Shown here piece after piece: positions 1-4,912 of a stretch of DNA of 5,004 nucleotides; the first letter of the stretch is position 1, and the number at the start of each line of letters is the position of its first letter. Source of the DNA: Pseudomonadota bacterium (lineage in GTDB: Bacteria > Pseudomonadota > Gammaproteobacteria > Steroidobacterales > GCA-2729495); the NCBI GenBank assembly GCA_030836925.1, contig JAUPLK010000149.1:1-5004 (forward strand), read 5' to 3'. The position numbers and the translations under genes were made by a program. The notes beneath the pieces were generated by a model that had not been told where the DNA came from, ran no database searches, and saw nothing but the letters and a program-made list of their open reading frames with translations.

Positions 1-1095
1 GGTGCGCGCGCCGGCGGCGATCGCCACCTGGTTCGGACCCAGCCGAAAGCGGAAGTAGTTGGACTGCGGCGGCACCGGTTCGTCGAAGACCTGTTGCGGT
101 GGCGCCTTCAGTATCACCATCACCTCGGTGGCCGTCACCGGCAGCGACTTGCCGGCGCGGATGAAGAACGGCACACCCTGCCAGCGCCAGGAGTTCAGGT
201 GCAACTGCATCGCTGCGTAGGTCTCGACTTCGGAATCCGGTGCCACACCGGTGTCACCGCGATAGCCGCGATACTGGCCACGCACCAGGCTCTGCCCGGA
301 GAACGGGCTGATCGCCCGCAGCACCTTGATGCGCTCGTCACGCTGCGCCTCGCCCCAGTAGCCGACCGGCGGATCCATGGCGAGACTCGCGACTACTTCA
401 AGCAGGTGGTTCTGCACCACATCGCGGATCGCACCCACCTCCTCGTAGAACTTGCCGCGGCCTTCAACACCGATGGTCTCCGCCATGGTGATCTGCACGC
501 TGTCGATATAGTTGCGGTTCCAGATCGGCTCCAGGAATGAATTGGCAAAGCGGAAATACAGCAGGTTCTGCACCGGCTCCTTGCCGAGGAAGTGATCGAT
601 GCGAAAGATCGAGGCTTCGCTGAAAACCTGGTGCAGGGTCCGGTTGAGTTCTTTGGCCGAAGCAAAATCGCGCCCGAAGGGCTTTTCGACGACCACGCGG
701 GCATTGTTGGCGCAGCCCGACTCGCCGAGCAGCTTGACGACCGGCCCGAACAGGCTCGGTGGAATTGCCAGGTAGAAGAGTGGCGATTTCGCGTCCTTCA
801 GCGCCTCCTTGAGGCGCGCGAAGGTTTCCGGCGACTGGTAATCGCCATCCACATAACGCAGCTGCGCCAGCAGTTTGCCCGCAGCCGGCGTGTCGGCACT
901 GCCGGTACGCTTCATCAGGCTGTCGCGAACACGGTCCTTGAACTGCTCGAGCCCCCAACCCGAGCGCGCCACACCGATCACCGGTGCATCCAGCGTGCCG
1001 CGCCGGACCATTGCTGCCAGCGCGGGGTAGATCTTGCGATGGGCCAGGTCGCCCGTCGCACCGAGCAGCACGACGGCATCGGATTTTTCGGTCAC
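1..1095 (-). CDS. zwf: Glucose-6-phosphate dehydrogenase, C-terminus beyond left edge
   Basis: Oxidises glucose-6-phosphate to 6-phosphogluconolactone in the cytoplasm, the entry step of the oxidative pentose-phosphate and Entner-Doudoroff routes. I translated 365 uninterrupted residues. The Rossmann motif GATGDLAHRK is at residues 12-21, EKPFG at 137-141, the substrate/catalytic motif RIDHFLGK at 165-172 (Asp167, His168, Lys172), the general-base His in QNH at 228-230, and RAGK at 313-316. Thr14 and Arg44 (in GVAR) sit where NADP-binding Thr14 and Arg46 lie in the Leuconostoc enzyme, so NADP use is likely (inference). Family members run about 450-510 residues, so roughly the last 90-140 are missing. 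The start is GTG at 1095-1093. It is preceded by an AAGGAA Shine-Dalgarno (1104-1109) at 8 nt and overlaps the gnd stop as GTGA, which implies translational coupling. No frameshift was seen. Confidence 0.96.
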   Translation of the reverse strand, partial: MTEKSDAVVLLGATGDLAHRKIYPALAAMVRRGTLDAPVIGVARSGWGLEQFKDRVRDSLMKRTGSADTPAAGKLLAQLRYVDGDYQSPETFARLKEALKDAKSPLFYLAIPPSLFGPVVKLLGESGCANNARVVVEKPFGRDFASAKELNRTLHQVFSEASIFRIDHFLGKEPVQNLLYFRFANSFLEPIWNRNYIDSVQITMAETIGVEGRGKFYEEVGAIRDVVQNHLLEVVASLAMDPPVGYWGEAQRDERIKVLRAISPFSGQSLVRGQYRGYRGDTGVAPDSEVETYAAMQLHLNSWRWQGVPFFIRAGKSLPVTATEVMVILKAPPQQVFDEPVPPQSNYFRFRLGPNQVAIAAGART

Positions 1096-2087
1096 TTGCC
1101 GGGTTCCTTGTGGCCGCCGAACTGGAAACGCATCGCCGACAGCAGGCGGTTGGCAAACTCGGCCTCGCTGCGCGACTCGAAGCGCGAATACAGCGCCGCC
1201 GAGAGCACTGGCACCGGCACCGCCGTATCGATCGCAGCCTTGAGCGTCCAGCGACCCTCGCCGGAGTCGGAAACGCGGCCCTGAAAGCCCTTGAGCTGCG
1301 GATCGTCCGACAGCGATGCGGCCGTCAGGTCGAGCAGCCAGGAGGTCACCACACTGCCCCGCCGCCACAATTCGGCAACCGCACCGAGATCGAAGTCGTA
1401 GAGATAGCGCTCTGGATGTTCAGGCATGCCTGGACCGTCGGTACGACCCGCACCTGCATGACGGAGCAGGTTGAAGCCCTCGGCATAGGCGGCCATCATT
1501 CCGTACTCGATACCGTTGTGCACCATCTTCACGAAATGACCAGCACCCGGTGGGCCGCAGTGCAGGTAGCCCTTTGAAGCCGGATCATCTTGGCTGCGGC
1601 CGGCAACCGGCTCGATGTCACCGCGACCCGGGGCCAGGTCACGGAACACCGGTTCCAGTCGCTGCACGGCCTCGCGCGCCCCGCCGATCATCAGGCAGTA
1701 ACCCCGCTCCAGGCCCCAGACGCCGCCGCTGGTACCCACGTCCACGAAATTGATACCGGCCGGACGGAGTGACTCGGCCCGCCGGATCGCGTTCTCGAAC
1801 GGTGAGTTGCCGCCATCGATCAGCGTGTCACCGGCCTGCAAATGCGCAGCAACCGTCTTCACCACGCCTTCGACCACCGGTACCGGCAGCATGATCCAGA
1901 CCGCGCGCGGCGGCCTGAGCAGGGCGATGAACTCGTCGATCGAGGCCGCACCCGTGGCACCCGCATCGGTCAGCGCCTTGACCGCATCGGCACTGGCATC
2001 GAAGACCACGCATTCGTGGCCGTGCTGCATGAGACGGCGCACCATGTTGGCACCCATCCGGCCCAGACCGATCATCCCGAGTTGCAT
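1092..2087 (-). CDS. gnd: 6-phosphogluconate dehydrogenase, short (NAD-type) form
   Basis: Oxidative decarboxylation of 6-phosphogluconate to ribulose-5-phosphate in the cytoplasm. The product has 331 residues, matching the short GntZ/YqeC/GndA-like class rather than the roughly 470-residue E. coli Gnd class. The dinucleotide motif GLGRMG is at 7-12, and Asp30 (VVFD) sits at the end of the second beta strand, where NAD-preferring members carry an acidic residue. Other landmarks are DGGNS at 91-95, the substrate loop GTSGGVWGLERG at 118-129, and the catalytic segment HFVKMVHNGIEYG at 184-196 (Lys187, Asn191, Glu194). The C-terminal domain has GEGRW at 276-280 and ends with RFQFGGH. The ATG at 2087 is chosen because GGGGAG (2093-2098) lies 5 nt upstream and the Rossmann strand begins immediately. 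The open frame reaches further upstream, but that extension has no family-like sequence. It overlaps zwf by four bases and is read first in the operon. Confidence 0.95.
   Translation of the reverse strand: MQLGMIGLGRMGANMVRRLMQHGHECVVFDASADAVKALTDAGATGAASIDEFIALLRPPRAVWIMLPVPVVEGVVKTVAAHLQAGDTLIDGGNSPFENAIRRAESLRPAGINFVDVGTSGGVWGLERGYCLMIGGAREAVQRLEPVFRDLAPGRGDIEPVAGRSQDDPASKGYLHCGPPGAGHFVKMVHNGIEYGMMAAYAEGFNLLRHAGAGRTDGPGMPEHPERYLYDFDLGAVAELWRRGSVVTSWLLDLTAASLSDDPQLKGFQGRVSDSGEGRWTLKAAIDTAVPVPVLSAALYSRFESRSEAEFANRLLSAMRFQFGGHKEPGK
1104..1109 (-). promoter_or_regulatory. Shine-Dalgarno for zwf, inside the gnd 3' end
   Basis: On the minus strand this reads AAGGAA and lies 8 nt before the GTG at 1095. 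It decides the zwf start: the GTG has both a good ribosome-binding site and the GTGA overlap, and the conserved nucleotide-binding motif begins 11 residues later, the usual N-terminal distance. Confidence 0.7.
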
Positions 2088-2102
2088 AGCGACTCCCCAA
2101 AG

Positions 2103-2141
2103 CACAGAAGGCCATTGCCTGGCCGGATCTCCACAGAAGGC
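2103..2141. repeat. Direct repeat CACAGAAGGC x2 flanking a small inverted repeat
   Basis: Exact 10-bp copies at 2103-2112 and 2132-2141, 29 bp start to start. Between them lies GGCCA-TTGCC-TGGCC (2110-2124), a 5-bp stem with a 5-nt loop. The block would fall in the 5' leader or promoter of gnd. It could be a regulator's tandem site or chance in a short GC-rich spacer. I do not recognise it as a known operator. Confidence 0.35.
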
Positions 2142-2212
2142 TGTCGGCACCGCGCAGCACGGCTTGAGGCAAACAGGCAACCCGGCATGCACAACCGTGA
2201 CGGGAGTTTACT

Positions 2213-2241
2213 TTGGCAAATCCGCCCGGGCACGCGACAAT
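2213..2241 (+). promoter_or_regulatory. Possible sigma70-like promoter for nnrS
   Basis: TTGGCA (2213-2218, 5/6 to the -35 consensus), a 17-nt spacer, then GACAAT (2236-2241, 4/6 to the -10 consensus). The predicted transcription start, 7 nt beyond the -10, falls at about 2248, essentially on the nnrS ATG (2247). That would give a leaderless or near-leaderless message, which fits the absence of a well-spaced Shine-Dalgarno before this ATG. The spacer is GC-rich, and the case rests on matches to consensus only. Confidence 0.35.
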
Positions 2242-2246
2242 GGGCC

Positions 2247-3452
2247 ATGTTCCAGACCAGCCCGTTGTTCAGCTATGCCTTCCGGCCCTTTTTCCTGCTG
2301 GCGGGGATCCTCGCGGTACTCGGCATGACGCAATGGCTGCTGGTGATCAACGGCTACCCGTGGCCAACCAACGCCAACCTCTCGACTTTGTGGCATGCCC
2401 ACGAGATGGCGCTGGGCTTCGGCGGTGCAGTGGTCGCCGGGTTTGTTCTCACAGCAGGTGCCAACTGGACCGGCCGGCCACCGGTACGCGGTCCCTTGCT
2501 GGCGGCCCTGGTATTCAGCTGGTTGTGCGGCCGGGTTGCATTGCTGTTCAGCGGTGTGCTGCCCGCGCTCCTGATCATGCTGCTCGACCTGCTCTTCCCG
2601 GTGCTGTTCGGCCTGATCGCCACACGCGAGATCTACGGCGCACGCAACCGGCGCAATTACGGCGTGCTGGCGATCGCCTGGATGCTGTCGCTGTTCACCC
2701 TGGTTTTTCACGCGGCAGCAACCGGTGTGCTGGCCGAAGAGGCCGCCACCGATCTGCAGCGCATCGTGAGCCGCCTGTTCGTGTATCTGCTTGCCGTGCT
2801 GATCACCATTCTCGGCGGCCGGGTGATTCCCGGTTTCACTGGCACCTGGTTGCGCATGCGTGGCGTCACGAAACTGCCAGGCAGCAGGGCTGGGCTGGAA
2901 AGCGCCATCGTGCCGCTGACCATTGCGGCCGGCATCAGCCAGTCGGTCATGCCGCTCAACATCCTCACCGCCGTACTGTGCATCGGCGCCGGTGCAGCCC
3001 ATCTTTTGCGCCTCTCGGGCTGGCGGGGGCTGGCAGCCACAGCCGAACCGCTGCTGCTGGTGCTGCATGTGGCCTATGCCTGGCTGGGCGTCGGCTTCCT
3101 GCTGCTCGGCGCCGTCGCACTGGGCATGGCGCTGCCTGAAACCGCCGCCCTGCACGCGCTCACCGTGGGTGGCATCGGTGGCGTGATCCTCGGCATGATC
3201 ACGCGCGTCGCCCTCGGCCATACCGGCAGACCGCTGCATGCCGCGCGCCTCATCCAGATCGCCTACCTGCTGCTCAACATCTCGGCTTTATTCCGCTCCT
3301 TCGGTCCTCTGGACGCCAGCAGCATCGCACTCGCCTATACCGGTTCAGGGCTGCTGTGGATCGCGGCCTTCGGCCTGTTCGTCTGGCACTACGCGCCGAT
3401 CCTCGTACAACCGCGCGCCGATCAGCCGGGCGGGCTGGGCAAACGCGCATGA
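2247..3452 (+). CDS. nnrS: NnrS family polytopic membrane protein
   Basis: The family consists of multi-helix inner-membrane proteins. The Rhodobacter member was reported to contain haem and copper, and members protect against nitric oxide and nitrosative stress. The product has 401 residues and is almost wholly hydrophobic, consistent with about 12 membrane helices (estimated by eye). Family landmarks in order are SYAFRPFFLLAG at 9-20, WHAHEMALGF at 49-58 (His50, His52 and Glu53 are candidate metal or haem ligands), GANWTGRP at 71-78, GGRVIPGFTG at 190-199, HVAYAWLG at 274-281, and HALTVGGIGGVILGMITR at 303-320 followed by HTGRP at 325-329. I chose ATG 2247 because SYAFRPFF normally lies within the first 15 residues. 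An in-frame ATG at 2187 would add 20 polar residues with no family match. No clean Shine-Dalgarno precedes 2247. The stop overlaps the next gene as ATGA. The C-terminal dozen residues are polar. Confidence 0.92.
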   Translation: MFQTSPLFSYAFRPFFLLAGILAVLGMTQWLLVINGYPWPTNANLSTLWHAHEMALGFGGAVVAGFVLTAGANWTGRPPVRGPLLAALVFSWLCGRVALLFSGVLPALLIMLLDLLFPVLFGLIATREIYGARNRRNYGVLAIAWMLSLFTLVFHAAATGVLAEEAATDLQRIVSRLFVYLLAVLITILGGRVIPGFTGTWLRMRGVTKLPGSRAGLESAIVPLTIAAGISQSVMPLNILTAVLCIGAGAAHLLRLSGWRGLAATAEPLLLVLHVAYAWLGVGFLLLGAVALGMALPETAALHALTVGGIGGVILGMITRVALGHTGRPLHAARLIQIAYLLLNISALFRSFGPLDASSIALAYTGSGLLWIAAFGLFVWHYAPILVQPRADQPGGLGKRA

Positions 3453-4108
3453 GCCTGCAGGTACTCATCGTTCCGGTCACCGCGTTCCAGCAGAACTGCT
3501 CGGTCATCTGGTGCACTGAAACCATGGACGGCGCGGTCATCGATCCGGGTGGTGACCTGGAGGAAATCCTCGCCGGCGCACAGGAACACGGGGTACGGTT
3601 GACGAAGATCCTGCTGACCCACGCGCACATCGATCACGCCGGTGCGACGGCGGAACTTGCCAAGCGTTTCAAACTGCCGATCGAAGGCCCGCATGAAGGC
3701 GACCGCTACTGGATCGAGCAGTTGCCGGCGCAGGCGCGCAGCTTCGGTTTCGGGAAGGCAGAGAAATTCGAACCGGATCGCTGGCTGCAACAAGGCGACA
3801 CGGTGCAGGTCGGCAACGAAACGCTTGAAGTCTCTCACTGTCCCGGCCACACGCCCGGGCACGTGGTGTTCTTCAGCCGCGCAGCGCAGCTGTGTTTTGT
3901 CGGTGACGTGCTGTTTGCCGGCTCCATCGGCCGAACCGATTTCCCGGGCGGTGACTACGCCACGCTGATCAACTCGATCACGCACCGGCTCTGGCCACTC
4001 GGCAACGAGGTGACCTTTGTGCCCGGCCACGGGCCTACCTCGACTTTCGGGGAGGAGCGGCAGGGCAATCCTTTTGTGGGTGACCGGGTGCTGGCGGCGG
4101 GACGGTAG
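3449..4108 (+). CDS. gloC: GloC/YcbL-type glyoxalase II metallo-hydrolase
   Basis: A metallo-beta-lactamase-fold thioesterase. E. coli YcbL (GloC) hydrolyses S-D-lactoylglutathione, the second glyoxalase step in methylglyoxal detoxification. The product has 219 residues, against about 215 for E. coli YcbL. The binuclear metal site is complete: THAHIDH at 57-63 (His58, His60, Asp62, His63), His134 in CPGHTPGH (131-138), Asp153 in VGDVLFAG (151-158), and His194 in PGHGP (192-196). The N-terminal VPVTAFQQNCSVIW and the DRWLQQGD and GRTDFPGGD segments also match YcbL closely. It lacks the long C-terminal domain of classical GloB, so GloC is the better assignment. The ATG at 3449 overlaps the nnrS stop (ATGA). 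With no strong Shine-Dalgarno, translation is probably coupled to nnrS, tying this hydrolase to a stress operon. Confidence 0.94.
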   Translation: MSLQVLIVPVTAFQQNCSVIWCTETMDGAVIDPGGDLEEILAGAQEHGVRLTKILLTHAHIDHAGATAELAKRFKLPIEGPHEGDRYWIEQLPAQARSFGFGKAEKFEPDRWLQQGDTVQVGNETLEVSHCPGHTPGHVVFFSRAAQLCFVGDVLFAGSIGRTDFPGGDYATLINSITHRLWPLGNEVTFVPGHGPTSTFGEERQGNPFVGDRVLAAGR

Positions 4109-4113
4109 GCAGA

Positions 4114-4143
4114 CTTCGCGAGGTTCACATCATGACCGCGAAG
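4114..4143 (+). terminator. Inverted repeat after gloC, possible weak terminator
   Basis: CTTCGCG (4114-4120) pairs exactly with CGCGAAG (4137-4143) across a 16-nt loop. The loop can add GGT/ACC pairs at the cost of a small bulge. It begins 6 nt after the gloC stop, where a transcript end would be expected. No T-run follows (the next bases are GGCCAAAACC), so it is not a canonical Rho-independent terminator. It may instead be a 3'-end stabilising hairpin or chance. Confidence 0.3.
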
Positions 4144-4221
4144 GGCCAAAACCAAACCACTGTATGTACAAATTCCGGTCGCGACGCCCGCGTTTCCGGC
4201 GCAATCAGCGGGATTTCCCGG

Positions 4222-4250
4222 TTGCCAGCACCAAAATGTCCATTTACACT
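4222..4250 (+). promoter_or_regulatory. Sigma70-type promoter of the toxin-antitoxin operon
   Basis: TTGCCA (4222-4227, 5/6 to consensus), an exact 17-nt spacer, then TACACT (4245-4250, 4/6 to consensus, keeping the key first T, second A and last T). The standard distance of 7 nt from the end of the -10 puts the transcription start at 4257, the A of the antitoxin ATG. The two palindromic boxes overlap the spacer and the start site, as expected for repression by an autoregulatory antitoxin. Confidence 0.6.
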
Positions 4251-4266
4251 TCGGAAATGGACATTT
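4234..4266. promoter_or_regulatory. Operator: two AAATG-NN-CATTT boxes in inverted repeat
   Basis: AAATGTCCATTT (4234-4245) and AAATGGACATTT (4255-4266) are perfect reverse complements of each other over 12 bp, separated by ACACTTCGG. Each box is itself a palindrome with 5-bp arms and a 2-bp centre. Their centres are 21 bp apart, two helical turns, so two dimers could bind the same DNA face. The left box lies between -35 and -10, and the right box covers the predicted start site and the antitoxin ATG. Phd/YefM antitoxins typically repress their own operons by binding such palindromes. As RNA the same stretch could fold into a hairpin capped by C(UUCG)G at 4249-4254. That would matter only if transcription began further upstream. 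Confidence 0.7.
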
Positions 4267-4499
4267 CGATCACGGAGTTCAAGCAGCGCTGCCTGGAAAT
4301 CGTGCGCCGCGTCGAGAAGACCGGTCGGCCGGTCACGATCCGGCGGCGTGGCAAGATCGTTGCCCAGCTGGAACCCTCGCCATCGGCCGACATGGCTGGA
4401 ATGAAGCCCTGGGAACAGCTGCGGGCCATGGGCGGTCAGCTCTCGGCACAGCCCGGCGAATCGGTACTGCGTGACGAGGATTTCGAGGCCCTGCGTTGA
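4257..4499 (+). CDS. Phd/YefM-family antitoxin of a VapC-like TA pair
   Basis: Predicted type II antitoxin that neutralises the adjacent PIN-domain toxin and represses the operon. The product has 80 residues. The N-terminal half (about 1-42) has the Phd/YefM fold signature: the start MDISITEFKQR, a helix CLEIVRRVEKTGRP, and the beta hairpin with TIRRRGKIVAQLEP (27-40). The C-terminal half (about 43-80) is more acidic and probably threads into the toxin. ATG 4257 is chosen because the family domain starts at once and the predicted transcription start is the same base. An in-frame ATG at 4236 would add MSIYTSE and lies upstream of the -10, so it cannot be translated from this promoter. There is no Shine-Dalgarno, consistent with leaderless translation. 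The stop overlaps the toxin TTG start (TTGA). The partner functions as a VapB, but the fold is not the AbrB or RHH type usual for that name, so no symbol is given. Confidence 0.88.
   Translation: MDISITEFKQRCLEIVRRVEKTGRPVTIRRRGKIVAQLEPSPSADMAGMKPWEQLRAMGGQLSAQPGESVLRDEDFEALR
4485..4488 (+). promoter_or_regulatory. Shine-Dalgarno GAGG for the toxin TTG start
   Basis: GAGG lies inside the antitoxin gene, 7 nt before the TTG at 4496. It supports this rare start codon, because no ATG or GTG lies in frame near the conserved PIN-domain N-terminus. A weak TTG plus overlap with the antitoxin stop would keep toxin synthesis below that of antitoxin. Confidence 0.6.
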
Positions 4500-4897
4500 A
4501 GGCACTGCTCGACACCCACATCTGGGTGTGGTGGCTGACCGGCGACCCGGCACTCACTGCCCGGGAGCGGGCCTCTCTCGACTCGGCGGCCGATGCGGGC
4601 GAGTTGTGTCTGGCAGCCATCAGTCTCTGGGAGACCCAGATGCTGCACGCCAGGGGGCGGCTTGCGTTGCCGGTACCGCTCCACGACTGGCTGCGGCGTG
4701 CGGCCGCGCCGCCAGTGGTGACCATCTTGCCCCTCGACGTCCAGGTAGTCACCGCGCTTGCCGACCTGCCCGAGCGATTCCATGGCGATCCGGCCGACAG
4801 GCTGATCGTCGCGACAGCGAGGGCACATCAGTTGCCGCTGGCCACGCATGATGCGCGTATCCGGGCATCACGAACGGTACGGGTGTGGAAGCCCTGA
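4496..4897 (+). CDS. vapC: PIN-domain toxin, VapC family
   Basis: Predicted metal-dependent endoribonuclease toxin. VapC enzymes cut tRNA or rRNA and arrest translation, but the target here cannot be read from sequence. The product has 133 residues, the usual single-domain length. PIN acidic residues are Asp6 (LLDTHIWVWW), Glu46 (SLWET), Asp98 (GDPADRLI, with Asp101 nearby) and Asp119 (THDARI), so the active site looks intact. The LLDTH-WWL start and DPADRL motif place it with chromosomal VapC toxins commonly paired with Phd/YefM antitoxins. The TTG start at 4496 overlaps the antitoxin stop as TTGA and is preceded by GAGG at 7 nt, so it is translationally coupled. The next gene starts 15 bp after the stop with no visible terminator between, so read-through from the TA promoter is possible. 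No frameshift or lost catalytic residue was seen. Confidence 0.92.
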   Translation: MKALLDTHIWVWWLTGDPALTARERASLDSAADAGELCLAAISLWETQMLHARGRLALPVPLHDWLRRAAAPPVVTILPLDVQVVTALADLPERFHGDPADRLIVATARAHQLPLATHDARIRASRTVRVWKP

Positions 4898-4912
4898 TTT
4901 GGAATCACCCCC

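Larger units (their letters stand above)
2088..2246. promoter_or_regulatory. Divergent intergenic region between gnd and nnrS
   Basis: This 159-bp stretch must hold the control signals for both the leftward gnd-zwf operon and the rightward nnrS-gloC operon. It contains a GGGGAG ribosome-binding site for gnd (2093-2098, minus strand). It also contains two copies of CACAGAAGGC (2103-2112 and 2132-2141) and a short inverted repeat GGCCA-TTGCC-TGGCC (2110-2124) between them. A weak sigma70-like promoter for nnrS is at 2213-2241. I saw no convincing -35/-10 pair for gnd. I also saw no full FNR box (TTGAT-N4-ATCAA), only a TTGAG half-like sequence at 2164-2168, and no NsrR-type palindrome. Confidence 0.5.
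4109..4256 (+). other. Intergenic region between gloC and the antitoxin gene
   Basis: This 148-bp stretch is visibly more AT-rich in parts (4145-4174) than the flanking genes. It holds a 7-bp inverted repeat just past the gloC stop, a small palindromic TGTA-TG-TACA (4161-4170) of unknown meaning, and the toxin-antitoxin promoter and operator at its right end. I see no further gene here. The frame that continues upstream of the antitoxin ATG has no family-like sequence. Confidence 0.5.

Noticed and set aside
464..1284. Long open frames on both strands across zwf and the 3' end of gnd
   Set aside because: The real zwf frame reads 365 uninterrupted residues with all catalytic motifs. The other frames show arginine-rich sequence without recognisable domains.
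2164..2180. Possible FNR-type box upstream of nnrS
   Set aside because: TTGAG is followed by ACAGG at the right spacing, so only one half-site resembles the TTGAT-N4-ATCAA consensus.
2088..2192. A 35-residue N-terminal extension of gnd
   Set aside because: The extension is unlike the family, and ATG 2087 has a strong GGGGAG at 5 nt and leads straight into the Rossmann strand.
2208..3239. A 343-codon open frame on the minus strand opposite nnrS
   Set aside because: It is rich in Gln, His and Ala with no family motif, lies wholly antisense to a clear NnrS gene, and is a by-product of GC-rich codon bias.
4161..4170. TGTATGTACA palindrome as an extra operator
   Set aside because: The arms are only four bases and the motif is unrelated to the AAATG-NN-CATTT boxes. 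It is too short to support.
4017..4256. Extended N-terminus of the antitoxin overlapping gloC
   Set aside because: The upstream residues do not resemble any Phd/YefM protein, and the promoter and operator lie between this region and ATG 4257.
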